Shown: piece after piece, positions 30,666-42,900 of the stretch
How the letters are laid out: each line of letters opens with the position of its first letter
Numbering within the stretch: the stretch's first letter is position 1
Program-made: the position numbers and the translations under genes
Source: Astropecten irregularis
Lineage: Eukaryota; Echinodermata; Asteroidea; Paxillosida; Astropectinidae
Assembly (NCBI GenBank): GCA_963971285.1
Contig: OZ020258.1
Span: forward strand, 12,110,614-12,174,613
Length of the DNA: 64,000 nt
Direction of reading: 5' to 3'
Notes under the pieces: model-generated
What the model saw: the letters and a program-made list of their open reading frames with translations, nothing else
Database searches by the model: none
Told to the model about the DNA's origin: nothing

Positions 30666-30800
30666 ATGAAGTACGGAGGCCACGGCCTGTCTCATATCAT
30701 GCTCCACGTCTTGCCCAGTATGCGTGCACGAGGTCTGTCGGACGACGTCATCGATAAGTTCGTACGGGCAAACCCCCAGCGATGGCTGACGTACGCCTAG
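30666..30800 (+). CDS. PTER: PTER copy 1, exon 7 and stop
   Basis: Acceptor TCATTCTCAG, encoding MKYGGHGLSHIMLHVLPSMR and ending NPQRWLTYA, TAG at 30798. Human PTER has MKYGGHGYSHIL..NPKQWLTFK. Translation would reach this exon only if the exon 6 stop is bypassed. Confidence 0.95.
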   Translation: MKYGGHGLSHIMLHVLPSMRARGLSDDVIDKFVRANPQRWLTYA

Positions 30801-30893
30801 AAGCCCCGCCCCCTCAAGGCCAACTCAATTTGGATTCACCGGTAAGCAACCAAACACTTTGACTGCAGTAATTCCTTTTTAGTACCAATAATA

Positions 30894-31060
30894 TATCTTG
30901 CGTGGAGTTAGGAGGGCCTGACGTGTTTCGATCCCAGCAGGATCTTTATCGAAGGTCAAATGACAAGAGGACTAGAACATGCAAGTAAAACATGAAAAAA
31001 CTTACAAGATAAAGATCCTGCTAGGATCGAAACGCATCTGGCCCTCCTAGCTCTAAGCAT
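30894..31060. mobile_element. Hairpin element, GATCCCAGCAGGATC arms
   Basis: The arms are CTTGCGTGGAGTTAGGAGGG..GTTTCGATCCCAGCAGGATC and the reverse GATCCTGCTAGGATCGAAAC..CCCTCCTAGCTCTAAG. Related single arms occur near 40598-40640 and 50530-50580. Confidence 0.7.
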
Positions 31061-31159
31061 TTTACAAATTTCAAGTCATTATTTTGGCTGATGAGCAGTT
31101 TACAGCAGTTTATTACTTGTATTCATAATGTATCTTGTGTGGATACTTGACTATTAGGG

Positions 31160-31275
31160 ACATCACCAACTGGATAGCTTAGTTAGTTGATAGAGTGTCG
31201 GGACAGTATTCCGGAGGTCAGAAGTTCGAATCTCGCTCCAGTCAATTTTTCTTTGTTTACTCTTCAATGACTTTA
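31160..31275 (+). mobile_element. SINE S1, plus copy
   Basis: AACTGGATAGCTTAGTTAG, AGAAGTTCGAATCTCGC and CCAGTCAATTTTTCTTTG. Degenerate. Confidence 0.7.
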
Positions 31276-31464
31276 AATTAAAGCAGTTTCCATTGTGGTT
31301 ATTTGCTGACGCTTAAAAGCCTTTATTTTTGTTCTGATTGTTTTACTTCTTCTTCCTCTTTTTCTTCCTCTTCTTCTTCTTCTTCTTCTTGTCGTCACGG
31401 CCCATAGACTTTGCACACGTTTTGTTCGGACACCCACTTCGGTCGCTTTTAAGCAGTCAATCTT

Positions 31465-31990
31465 AACCAAACCTGGTCCAAGTAAAGTCCCTGTAGGATA
31501 GTTGTATGCCCAACATTTACGTCATTATGACGTCATCTGGTGCCAAATTACAAGCAATTTAGATTTAATAATTAAAATCTTTAAAAATCAACAAAAAATC
31601 AACCGTTTGAGATATGAAGTTGATTCTTTCGACAAATGTCAATGTTAGGGAAGGTCTTTCTTTGTGACACATTGCTTGACTTCTGTGACCATTAAAAAAG
31701 TGATACTTAGAGCTATAGAATCATGATTCTTTCGCTAAATGTCAAAGTTATGCAAGGTCTTTCTTTGTGACACATTACTTGACCTCTGTGACCTCTACTT
31801 CCGGTCAAACAGGAAGTAGCTCCTCATTTAAAAGTGGTAAGAGCTAGGATTGTGATTCTTTCACCAAATGACAATGTTAGGCAAGGTCTTTCTTTGTGAC
31901 ACATTGTTTGACCTCTGTGACCTCTACTTCTGGTCAAACAGGAAGTCCTCATTTAAAAGTGGTTCGCCAAATGTCAATATTAAGGGAAGT
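31465..31990 (+). repeat. Dispersed repeat with three tandem about 120-bp units
   Basis: The first part (TTAACCAAACCTGGTCCAAG; ATGACGTCATCTGGTGCCAA) is also at 53038-53165. The second part repeats GATTCTTTCGACAAATGTCA...GGTCTTTCTTTGTGACACAT three times. TTCTTCCTCTTCTTC tracts precede both copies. Confidence 0.8.
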
Positions 31991-32261
31991 GAACTTTTTG
32001 TTGTCACACATAAATATTAATACGCTGAGAAGCAATTTATATCATATGCGGAAAAGCCTTATGTGCTGTTTACAACAGCCATAAATGTCTATTTTGATGA
32101 TTGTATTAGTTCAAATAGGGTAACTGTATTTATTTAGTGATGTAAAGCTTATACATTAGGCCTATTCATTCTGATAATGATGAGAACTTTGGATGTTTAG
32201 GATGACAACAGCGGTATAAACCACTTTTACATAGCGCAAATCAGAATCAAAGATGTCTCTA

Positions 32262-32623
32262 AAGCCCTGTCCGCACTGGACTTTTTTTTCCGGTTATTTA
32301 ACCGAGCCGATGGGTATATAAATAAAAAAATGGGCAAATATTACCGGTGTCCGCACATGGTCGTTTGACTCGGGTAACTTAACCATTTACGCACGGAAGA
32401 ATTACCGAGCTGACAATACAAGCCTCATGCGGGTACCCGACTCACACTGTCCGCACTGGACTTTTCGTCTTGGGTAAAGTGTCACAGGCATTCTACCCGG
32501 GCAGAAGTTGGCCGGTAACTGAGAGGTAGACTTCCTGAGACGACAGCACTGGACTTAAAATGGGTAAAGTACCCAGCGTCTCGGTTACTTTGCCCCCAAA
32601 AAGTTCAGTGTGGACAGGGCTTA
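32262..32623. mobile_element. MITE M6, complete copy
   Basis: AAGCCCTGTCCGCACTGGAC at the left and AGTTCAGTGTGGACAGGGCT at the right form the TIR; 362 bp, with CTGTCCGCACTGG repeated inside. Confidence 0.85.
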
Positions 32624-33140
32624 AGCGCTTGTAAGAAAGAAGGAGAAAGAAAGAAATAAACATGGACATAGAAGGATTCACATAAACACAGTCAAAATTA
32701 CCAAAATAAACCATGTGTTTTAAGGAGTACCACTACCTTAAACTGTTCAATAGTACCAGCTTGCTTGACGTTCCCTGGAATAGTGTTCCAGAGTTGTGCT
32801 GCAGCTGCTGAAAAAGCTCAACGACCATATGATTTTGTTGAAGTATGGGGGCACACCAATTGAGACTTGGATGAGGACCGGAGGTCTCTTGTAGGATTGT
32901 ATTTGTTGAACCAATGTCTGAAGATAAATTGGACCCAACCCTTGCAAACTTAAAAATGTAAGTGAAAGTATTTTGAAGTCAATATGCTTTTGAACCAGAA
33001 GCCAATGCAGTTCACGCAAGACTGGAGATATATGTTCCCTATTTCCAGTGCGTGTCACTAATCTGGCAACTTAATATCCATTTCCTCCTCGCAACAACAA
33101 ACTTGAAAATTTTCTATAATAATTATTTGTACAATCAACC

Positions 33141-33298
33141 CTGGAAATAAACGGAGGCCACAGAGGCCATTGCCTTCGTTGCCCTGGTTCTTGGCCTTGG
33201 TGCCCCCTTCAAATATTTCCATACACATTATGATTTTTCAATGGAAGTGCCCCTTGCAATGGAAAATTGGCCTTGCCCTCACCAAACCTTATTTCCAG
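33141..33298. mobile_element. Short element with intact TIR CTGGAAATAA
   Basis: CTGGAAATAAACGGAGGCCA...AACCTTATTTCCAG; same family as 7878-8030. Confidence 0.8.
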
Positions 33299-34108
33299 CC
33301 CTGTATAATTCGTCGATAGTTTAATAAATAATATCTAGTGTTTTAAGACTACCACATATGCATCTCAGCAGTCTGTACAAGTTACATTAAAAAGTACAAA
33401 TTCATACCACAATTAGAATTAAAATTAAAATTATCAGTTAATAATTAATAAGTTAAAAATTACATCTAACACACTTAAATGATGAACATGAAAAGGGCCT
33501 AGAAATTATTTAAAAATCATCTAAGAATTATCTAAAAATTATTGCACTAAAAGTTATGACGAGTTGATGACTGTATAAACATTTAAGCACATATACTGGT
33601 AACCAAAACTGTCAGGAGCAAGCTCATACTTCTACAATAGAAGTCTATATTGTTTGAATAACGTACGGTCTGAAACGTAAACCGCCCCAAAAGTCTTCCA
33701 CAGACTTTGCTATGGGCGTACACTCGTTTGTTTGTAGGCCTACTTATACGGCCAGTGTATAAAGTTTGACTGTCTGAAACCCAATTATGAATCGGATCAA
33801 CCTCGAGTCGCTTTTAATCTACATGTATTTAGTTCATTGGCACTTCCTGGAAATTTGCCTGTCTGAAATGGGGATTTAAACACTTTGTGCATACAGAAGC
33901 CTATTGACTGAGTTAATATCTTTGTGTTCATTGCATAATATTGAATAAACACATGAATGTAGAGTGCCTATCACTGGTAGTAATATTTCAATCGGACTGT
34001 CAGACAATGTTTCTGTGATAAAAATATAAATATAAAAAAAAACATCCATTCGACCTGTGCTTAATTTATTTCCCCATAACTTTTTTTTACTACTGGCCAA
34101 CTGGACCA

Positions 34109-34746
34109 GGGGCCAATTTCATAAAACTGTTAAGCACAAAAATGTCTCGCCCAATAGAACAAACCACCATTGAAAATTCCATTTGATATTCATGGTCAGC
34201 GAACAACAGCCAAAGAACAATCACAAGTGATACACAACACATGGAAATTTGGTTGTTATTAAACCCTGTTTTTATTGAGACAGAAATGTCATGCTTAGCA
34301 AATTTTTGTGCTTAAAGGTTTACTGTAATCAAAACACATATTAAGTTAAATACAACTGTATTGTTATAAAACTCAACCTGGCTATCATTGTTTGTGCTAA
34401 AAAATATTGTATTATAGAAGAAGGCGGTATTTTAGAACCATAATTTAGCACCCCACTTTTTGCGACGAAAAACCTTGCTTACGTCACATGCAGAACGCCA
34501 CGCAGTATACTATGGTGTGGGCCTATACTAGTTCTGTATGTGACGTCACACTCTATTGTTGTGTGGATCGGTTCCCAGGAGGGCTTTTTAGGGGGCGGGG
34601 CATACATGTACTGATTTTGTAACTTTTTAGTCAAAATTAAGCACTTACATAAACATATAAATTTATATAGTTATTAATTATGCATTAAGCAATAATTTTA
34701 TAGCTCTTTTACCCCTATACTAATTTGGATTACAGTAAACCTTTAA
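34109..34746. mobile_element. M5 MITE cut by TTAA-flanked MITE M4
   Basis: M5 begins GGGGCCAATTTCATAAAACT and is interrupted in its GTGCTTAA(GCA) core at 34312. M4 runs TTAA-AGGTTTACTGTAATC...GATTACAGTAAACCT-TTAA to 34746 (about 430 bp). A second M4 is at 48871-49309. The right part of M5 is missing after M4. Confidence 0.8.
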
Positions 34747-35081
34747 AAGTTCCTACCCAGTTGGCTCATATCTTGACTGGTCCGCCAAGGTTTTGACTGG
34801 TCCTCTTTTTGTGTGAGTGAATTCATACATTTATTTTCTGCAGAGGCATTTGTCCCTACTGGGCAAGATATCTTCTCTCATCATTTCCTTCAATGTTCAA
34901 TATCAAATTATTAGTCACAGTATAGGATTTTTAGTTCTCAGTATTATTTTTGACAGATAACTTTAAGGTAAATTTGTCAGGTTCGATGAAAATTTACAAA
35001 TAAATTAAACAGTACTAAAAGGAAAAACGCTTAGTTGTCGTGGCGGTATCATACATGTGGCATAAAGGGGGTAACATTTGC

Positions 35082-35214
35082 AATGGGAGACTTGGGAGAA
35101 TTGGTCTTCAATTCAACAGCGCACGCGCACGCACGTGCAAATCAACATGCGCATGCTCACGATTGCGTGCGCGTGCGCTGTTGACTTGAAGACCGGTTCT
35201 CCAAAGTCTCCCAT
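35082..35214. mobile_element. CpG-rich hairpin MITE M8 (AATGGGAGACTTGG ends)
   Basis: Left AATGGGAGACTTGGGAGAAT, right AGTCTCCCATTA, with alternating purine-pyrimidine GCGCACGCGCACGCACGTGC inside. A second copy (47281-47420) is inserted in intron 6 of PTER copy 2. Confidence 0.85.
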
Positions 35215-35869
35215 TATTTGGACTGGTCAGCTGGACCACTTCAACAAAGGTTTGACTGGTCCGTGGGCTTTTCGACTAGCATTTGGCCACCGGTCCAGTG
35301 TTATGTTCGAACCCTGCATGTGCACCAATATTTTACCTCAATCTTCTTCCCCTAGCATACATTTCAAGAATGACTGAATCCCTGCTTACATCCACAAATA
35401 AACTTGCCATGTGTGCTTATAATTGGGGAAGATTTGTCCCCTTTTCTGCTTAGCGAAATAAATTTTGGCTAGCTTTTGCCTTGATAAGGGCAAGTAATGA
35501 TCATTAATGATGCTGTCATTAAAGGAACAATACATGATTGGTAAAGGTCACAGGACTGCACTCATACTTTGTCTGATCAAACATGTACATGAAATAATAA
35601 ACCTGTGAAAATTTTAGCTCAATCGGACATCTGAGTCACGATAAAACATGAAGAATAGATTACTTTCTGTTTGTTCCTAAAATTGTTCGGACGAATGATC
35701 TTTGGAAAAGACACTAAATCTTGATTTGCTTGAAAAACCCAGCATCTGATGAACCAAGATTTCCCATGGTGACTGTTTGCACTGTTTACGAACTGTTGAG
35801 TCCATTTTCTGTCTCAAACTCAACAATTTCTTTTTGGAGGCCTTGCACAAATCCTATATGCTCCTTATG

Positions 35870-36905
35870 ATACTGTAGATAGGAAGTATTGTTGGAAATA
35901 TGTTGGTGATTTAACAATAGCTGAAAACCGTTCCTACTCACGTAGCAGCCAGCTTCAAGTCACCCTTGATCAATTTTACTCAATGGACTGAGGATCATAA
36001 GCTTTGTTTAAACCCAAGTAAGTGTCAGGCTCTTCAAGTGCGTTATAAACATGAAGTTCCCACTCCAGTTGTCCTTACAATTAACGAATCTCCCCTTCAT
36101 TATGTCGACCAAGCTAACATTCTTGGTGTTTGGATACAGAATGATCTTCAGTGGAACAAAAATATCTGAGAGACTTCCATCGAAATCAACCGTAAATTGT
36201 ATCTGCTTCGTTTACTTAAAAAGTTTGGCCTTACATTAAAGGTAGTATCATATTTTGGTAAGGCACCAAAACAGATATATTCACAGATTTTCCTTTAACT
36301 TACAGGGTATGAAAATGGTGGTGGTAGAAACATACCGTTCACATTTTTCCACCTGAAATGGTGTATTTATCCAAAAATTAGTTAAACAACGACCGAAAAT
36401 CTTTTTGATCTTTTAAAAGATCAAAAATAAAAGAGAAAAGACTTAAGAAATACTGTGGCCGTTTTTCACTGTTTTCTCAAAAAGTGGGCACCGTATGGGA
36501 CTGAAATTTTCACAGATAACTATTACTGTATCGTCCTTTATTATTGCCCATGAATCTGTATTTCTTTATGACTGTATATAAAGGTTATATTCGTCCACTA
36601 GTTGAATATGCAGATGTGGTGTGGCATTCCTCGCTTACATGTCAACAATCTTATAAACTAGAACAACTGAAACGTTGAGCCTGCCGAATGTTGGATAGTA
36701 AGTTCATCTCCTGTGAGGATGCCCTTAAAACTGTAAATCTTGAAACCCTCTCAGGTAGAAGAGAAGACCACTGCCAGTTGTTTGCCAAAAAGCTCTCTTG
36801 ATCTGCATGCACGGTGGATCTTCTACCCCCCTATAAGATACGAGAAACACCTTGTGCAATTGTCCATATTCATCATTTGATTCATAAATTGTTGTCATCT
36901 TTTTA
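35870..36905 (+). mobile_element. Dead non-LTR retrotransposon (reverse transcriptase C-terminal part), split by an M3 MITE
   Basis: Readable RT pieces: KYVGDLTIAENRSYS (35896 on; catalytic YVDD reads YVGD), a frameshift, LCLNPSKCQALQV, ILGVWIQNDLQWN, a stop, NRKLYLLRLLKKFGLTL. An M3 MITE is inserted at TTAA (36236-36239). After about 36570 the RT resumes: VYKGYIRPLVEYADVVWHSS, YKLEQLKR, stop. The order and motifs are those of LINE reverse transcriptases. The 5' half and the 3' end are not found. Confidence 0.8.
36236..36568. mobile_element. M3 MITE inside the LINE, right end lost
   Basis: TTAAAGGTAGTATCATATTT at the left and inner AGTGGGCACCGTATGGGACT; homology stops at GAATCTGTATTTCTTTATG and LINE sequence follows without the right TIR. 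Confidence 0.85.
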
Positions 36906-37483
36906 AGTCATATTCCTTTTGTAATCTTAACTTTCTACTCTTTTTTTAATTGTAATTTTACCGCAATTTGGCCAAAATCTAAGTCAGTAACACAGCCTCT
37001 CAATTTCTCTGGGTCATCTATGCCCATACTATTAATCTTCATCTTCAAACAGGATTGCCAACCAAATTTCCATATGATGTTTTATACTGCTCATGACTTG
37101 CATTCGGTCATTGTTTGCTGAGCATAACGTTCTCCAGGTTTCTGGCTGGCATACTGATTAACACCAAGGTTTTTGGTGCTTAAGCAAATGTTGGTGCTTT
37201 TTTTAGCAGCTCTATGAAATTGGTCCTAGTTTGAAATACCTCCAGCCAAATCCGAGGTATTTGCACAATTCTTACTTCCCAAGGACAGTCAAGCCATGGA
37301 ACAGCCTCCATCCTTTAGTCATATAGATCAAGTCAACAAAACCAATTTTAAATTTGCTGCTCTTCAAAACATTTCTGCTAACCAATAATGTCCAGCGTCC
37401 GCCAGCTACAGTTTGAACTCCATCAGGAGTATTTAGGAGGAAACGTAACCAAGAACCAAGAATATTAACTAGCTATAGGCCAG

Positions 37484-38725
37484 GGAACAATTTCATAAAA
37501 TCTGTTACCGCAAGCAAAAATTCTTTGCTTACGATTCTTTGCGATTACGATAGACTTTTTTGCTTTTGGTTAGCGTATTTCACATTAGAGTTTTCTGTCT
37601 CGCTACGCTTAGCAATAATTTCCTGCAAAATGCATACATGACAATGCATAAGCAGAAAAACTTTCAAGGTTAGCCTTGAAATTCTTCGCTAACAGATTAA
37701 GCTAAGCGCCGAAAGTCTTACTGATATTGCTTAAAACAGGCCAATTTCATGGAATCTGTTACCGTAAGCAAACATTTTTCGCTTACAATAGCAGACTTTT
37801 TTGCTTATGGTTAGCGTATTTCACATTAGAGTTTTCTGTCTCGCTACGCTTAGCAATAATTTCCTGCAAAATGCATACATGACAATGCATTAGCAGAAAA
37901 ACTTTCAAGGTTTGCCTAGCAGTTTTTCATTAATTAACAGATTAAGCTAAGCGCCGAAAGACTTGCTTATTGATATTCCATGAAACAGAGGCCGATTTCA
38001 TGGAACCCGTTTCCGTAAACAAAAATTCTTAGCTTACAATAGCAAACTTTTTTGCTTATGGTTAGCGTATTTTACAGGAGAGTTTTTTTTCTCGCTACGC
38101 TTAGTAATAACTTTCTGCAAAATGCACAAATGACAACACATTAGCAGACAACAACCAAGGTTAGCCTAGCAATTTTTCATTAACAGATTGAGCTAAGTCC
38201 GAATGTCTTGCTTACTGATATTCCATGAAACAGAGGCCAATTTCATAGAATCCGTTACTGTAAGCAAAAATTCTTAGCTTACAATAGCAGACTTTTTTGC
38301 TTATGGTTATAGTGTTTTTCACAGGAGAGTTTTCTTTCTCGCTACGCTTTGCAATAATTTCCTGTAAAATACATACTTGACAACACATTAACAGAAAACA
38401 ATCAAGGTCAGCCTAGCAATTTTTCATTAACAGATTAAGCTAAGCGCCGAAAGACTTGCTTACTGATATTCCATGAAACAGAGGCCTATTTCATGGAATC
38501 TGTTACCGTAAACAAAAATTCTTCGCTTACGGTAGCAGTTTTTTGGGGGGTTTATGGTTAGCGTATTTCACGGAGGTGTTTTCCTTTTTGGTAACGGTAA
38601 GCAAGGAATTTTTGCAGAATGCATACGACAGCGCGTTAGCAGAGAAATAATCAAGGTTATCCTAGAAATTCTTCGCTAACATATTAAGGTAAGCGCCGAA
38701 AGTCTTGCTTACGGACATTCCATGA
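37484..38725 (+). repeat. Satellite array of about 250-bp units derived from an M5-like MITE
   Basis: Five units start near 37484, 37738, 37990, 38235 and 38484, each with AATTTCATGGAATCTGTTAC (variants), TTTTTTGCTTATGGTTAGCG, TTTCTCGCTACGCTTAGCAA and AAGCTAAGCGCCGAAAG. Confidence 0.9.
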
Positions 38726-39045
38726 AACAGATTTCATGCATAGCAGTGCCCGCAATTAAGCACAAAAATAGGCCGTAACGGATTCCATGAAATAGATTTC
38801 ATGCATAGCAGTGCCCGCAAGCACAAAAATAGGCCGTAACAGATTCCATGAAATAGATTTCATGCATAGCAGTGCCCGCAAGCACAAAAATAGGCCGCAA
38901 CGGATTCCATGAAATAGATTTCACGCGTAGCAATGCCCGTAAGCACAAAAATAGGTCGTAACGGATTCCATGAAATAGATTTCACGCGTAGCAGTGACCG
39001 CAAGCATGAAAATAGGCCGTAATGGATTCCATGAAATTTGACCCC
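38726..39045 (+). repeat. Satellite array of about 60-bp units
   Basis: Five units of GATTTCATGCATAGCAGTGC + CCGCAAGCACAAAAATAGG + CCGTAACGGATTCCATGAAA. It shares its end sequence with the longer units just upstream. Confidence 0.9.
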
Positions 39046-39918
39046 ACTTTTGTTCCATACCAGAAGTGCCACAATATTTAAATGTATAATTCTGTATGCA
39101 CTACCTGAACATTTGCACACAATGATGACAATGTGGGTATTAATCTTAATAACCTTTAGAGCCTTGGGATTAATTCTCATAATAATAATAATAATAATAA
39201 TCTTATATTGCGCCAAATCCATCAAAGATGTTCAGGGCACTTTACATAAAGAAGAATAAGAAACAAAAAGTGATAAAATGACATAAAAAACAATTAATAC
39301 AATTTTATACAACATAAATAATGGTTTGGCTTAAAATCACAATTTAATAATCACATAAACACTTCCTAAGATTTGTTACAGTAAATAACAATAATAACAA
39401 ACAGTTTTACTTACTATAAGTTATTAAACGTAACAGTGAAAACGAAGTAAAAAAATAACAATGACTGACACTTAACTATGTATGAATATGTATGGCAATA
39501 AAAAACAAACAGTCAACAGACAAGAAAGAAACATCCCAGCCCCAAATCAACTGGAGAGAGGCTACTGGCTGTATAATCATTAAAATAAAATTAAAACAAA
39601 TTAAGGGAAGAGTATAACAGCAGTTAATCATAATTACATTAACTTCTTTTTGGAAACATAAATGATGACTCATAGTTTACTCCTACATAAACACGCTAAG
39701 CTACTTTCATATGATGTAATAACCATGGGGCTATCTTATAGCCTCATTTTAATAGTCAATATGCATTAATGTGTGTGCTAAGCTACTTAACAAAGAAATA
39801 GTTGCTCTCAGTCCATAGAATGGCTTAACACTGTGTAGACTGTTATTGAAAGTAACTTCAACTACTGCATACATATTGCTGTTGCTCTTGATATTGTGAG
39901 AACCAAGCAATGGACAAG

Positions 39919-39952
39919 ATGGCTGATGAACTACGAGGGAAGGTCGTAACAG
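39919..39952 (+). CDS. PTER: PTER copy 2, exon 1
   Basis: MADELRGKVVT with donor ACAG|GTAGGA, phase 1. The context ATGGACAAGATGGCTGATG has two in-frame ATGs (39910, 39919). The second matches copy 1 and is chosen. Confidence 0.8.
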
Positions 39953-42900
39953 GTAGGAAAAAGTTTTTATTTTCCCGGCAAAAAGATACAAAGAAATTAT
40001 CATAGCACTCACTTTCTTTTGTACTAAGCCTCAGATATTTTGACTGAGTAGGCCTAAGTAGGATTTGAAACTTGGTATGGTGGAGGTAATGTATAAAAGA
40101 AGGTTTGCAGAGACACCATGTAACTCTTTTCTAGAAGTGTGGTTCTGAAAAGAACCAGTGAGAATTATCTCAACATTCCGGCCAGTATTCTCTGGCTATC
40201 CTCGGGACTCTCTCCTGTGAGGACGGCCAGAGTATATTGGCCAGAATGTCGAGATAGCTCTCACCAAATCTTTTCAGTACCACATTTCATGGTTTCTACC
40301 TCCACAAACCCTCTTTATAAGTAGGCCTAATGATTTTACAACCGATAGGCCTAAATAATCATTAGCCTAGGACTATTGCTTAATCAAAACTTCAACAGGG
40401 TGTGTACGTGGTTCAGGTCCGAATTCTCAATTTGTGCATGACTTTTTATTAAAAGCAGCAAGTATCCGGAGAAAATAGCTTACATATGAGCACTTATACT
40501 TTTTTTATGGGCCGCCCTCATTTGGTGTAAAATAAATAAAGCGTACCATATGTAGACTATAAAGTTATAACTATAAGTTATCCAAGATGCTTGGAGTTAG
40601 GAGGGTCTGACGTTTCGATCCTAGCAGGATTTTTCACAAAAGCTGAAATTCAGAGATGAGGTTTCTTAGATTTGTATCTGATTTCAGATTTTTTTCTGTT
40701 TTGGATTACAAATGTTTTTCCTCACATGCTGTGTACAAAAGTATAGGAGATTTTCAGAGTTCAGATTTGTTTATGCCCCCTGTCAGTTGTTTTCAGATAT
40801 TTGTTTGTATCATTGGTCAAAAATGATATATTTTACGTCTTTATTTTGGTTGATGCGTAGCTGCCAATCATTCCTGTTTTGGAGGAATTATTCCTTTTTT
40901 TTGTAAAAATGTATCACTTTTTTAGCAGAAGTCGTCCTAATTTCCTTTAAAAACCAAGTAAAACGAATAGAGAATATAAACTTACATAATAAGAACAAAA
41001 AATCAAAAGATTTCCTATCCCGGAAAAAAGGACCACAAATTTGCCGATTTTGAGCCAGCGCCAAAGTCATTTTTGTAAAAAGGTGATTGGTGATGACACG
41101 TGAAGGGGACTCGCCGACAGCTATCATGAAAGCGTAATCCTGTTGCCCGGCGGCGACTCCCCCTTTGCACGTCATCAGTTTACATGAGTTAACTGCGTTC
41201 ACGCATTGTATCAATATATTGGACAGGGTATCACATATCCATGCATGTGTAGCGCCCTCAGCGAGAGAATTACACAAATTTGATCAAATCATCCAGAAAT
41301 AGGTAGATTTTTATAAAAAACAACAACATATACTCTAGTTCGTAAAAATATGAAACTTCCCAGATATACATTTTTTAATACACCAATTATGCAATAACAC
41401 ATTGGCAAACTCTCATCTGTTTTCAATATCCATTTTACTACGTCTTTAAGATAGGTTAGCAGCTATGTTTAATAATGATAAGCAGTTTGCAGCAGGTTTG
41501 ATATTAATTGTATTACTTGAAGTTTTTTAAGATAAATTCTTTAATGGCTGTTAATTATCTGCTTATAGTCTAGTTCATTCTAGTTGTGGCTGTGCTGAGG
41601 TTTAGCTCAGCTGGTAAGCTCAGCAAGTCTTAAGCTTAAGGACAAAAGTTGCTTAAGCATGAAAAGAATTCCTTGATCAAACCGGATTGTCAACCAAATG
41701 TTCATGTGATGTTTACTGCTTTTGACTTGTATTCAGCCATTGTTTGCTGAGCATAACATTCACTAGGGGTGCACCCATGTAAATAGTGCCAAAATCCGTC
41801 CGCCGAGCTCATTAATAAAAGTTAAGCACTCAATATATTTTAAATAAGAGAGTTGTGAGAGCTATGAAAATGAAGGATTGAAGAAATATGGCACTGGACC
41901 TCCTGCCTGGACTCTGGGCTTCCATTTGTGACCCTCTTTGATGCAATTGGGTGAGAAAGTGGGTCTATTTCTGCCGCTTTGCAGAGGGATTTTTTTTTGA
42001 AAAAGGCTTCTTTGACTGGAGTGATCCATACCTTGTTTTAGGGGTGGTCAGCTGAGAATGAGTATAACTCAAAAATTCAATGGTCACCCTACCATAAAAT
42101 GAAAAGAAAATGAAAGGTGACATGTTCATCATCATTTTTCTGTGCAACTTGAACAGCTGTGAGAGTTCTGTATATTTTTAAATGAAGTTTGAGGATTTAT
42201 CACTGTTGTCTATGGGAGTTTATTTACTTGGGTGCAACCCTAGGAGTTTTGGCTGGCATACTGATTTTATTTTACCAAGGTATTTTGGTGCTTAGCAGCT
42301 ATGAAAATGTTTGAAGTACCTCCAGCCAAATCCAAGGTATTTGGAAAAAAATCATCTCCCTAACCTTCCTTCTTTTGCCCACAGTTCTTGGTCCTGTTGA
42401 ACCGAAGGAGTTAGGATGTGTTCTCAGCCACGAGCACCTCTATGCAGACTTCACCTGCTTCTACTCTCAGCCAATCACAGACGAGGGATGGGAAATATGC
42501 AAATCACCTATAAGAATGGAAAACCTGTACTGGCTCCGACACAACCCGTAAGCAATTTTATTTTGTTTTGTACAGAATTTCTGGCAAGATTGTTCATTGT
42601 CCCTTTCCCCCTGCACTTAGGCGAGCCACCAAAAATGTTTTGATCGTTCGCGTGCGACTGACTGCATTCCTTTCGTTCCGGACGGGGAACTTAAAGGTAG
42701 TATCATACTTTGGTTTTTATCAAAGAAATACAGATTCATGGGCAAAAATATCAAGACAGATACAGCAACAGTCATCTGTGAAAATCTCAGTCCCATACGC
42801 CTTATGATCTATCGTAACTCCAGTTACAAAGGATAACCCATCGTAGGGGTGCCTATCTAACGTAGGACTGCAATGCATCATAAGTCCTACGATTGATAGT

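Larger units (their letters stand above)
22513..30800 (+). pseudogene. PTER: PTER copy 1: phosphotriesterase-related gene with one in-frame stop
   Basis: Seven exons with the same lengths as copy 2 (34, 163, 185, 156, 165, 218, 135 nt) and all splice sites intact. Family: amidohydrolase-fold metalloenzymes related to bacterial phosphotriesterase; the mammalian protein was recently reported to hydrolyse N-acetyltaurine. Metal-ligand motifs present are SHEH (His27, His29), GEIG (Glu171), IHPG (His203) and DHLD (His232). TAG at 29274-29276 (codon 266, CAG in copy 2) would end the protein before SHDLH, whose Asp300 is the last ligand. The remaining reading frame to 30800 is clean, so inactivation is recent, or it is a polymorphism, a sequencing error or read-through. 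Roughly nine tenths of residues match copy 2. Confidence 0.85.
30801..39918. other. DNA between the two PTER copies
   Basis: No intact gene. It contains a hairpin element (30894-31060), SINE S1 (31160), a repeat with 120-bp tandem units (31465-31990), M6 (32262), a TIR element (33141), M5 split by M4 (34109-34746), a CpG-rich hairpin MITE (35082), a dispersed repeat (35520-35650, also at 25865-26000), a dead LINE (35870-36905), part of M5 (37050), and two satellite arrays (37484-39045). 39046-39918 shows only ATA-rich sequence. Confidence 0.7.

Noticed and set aside
37484-39045. CRISPR-like regular repeats
   Set aside because: Units are full tandem copies without unique spacers, in a eukaryotic genome.
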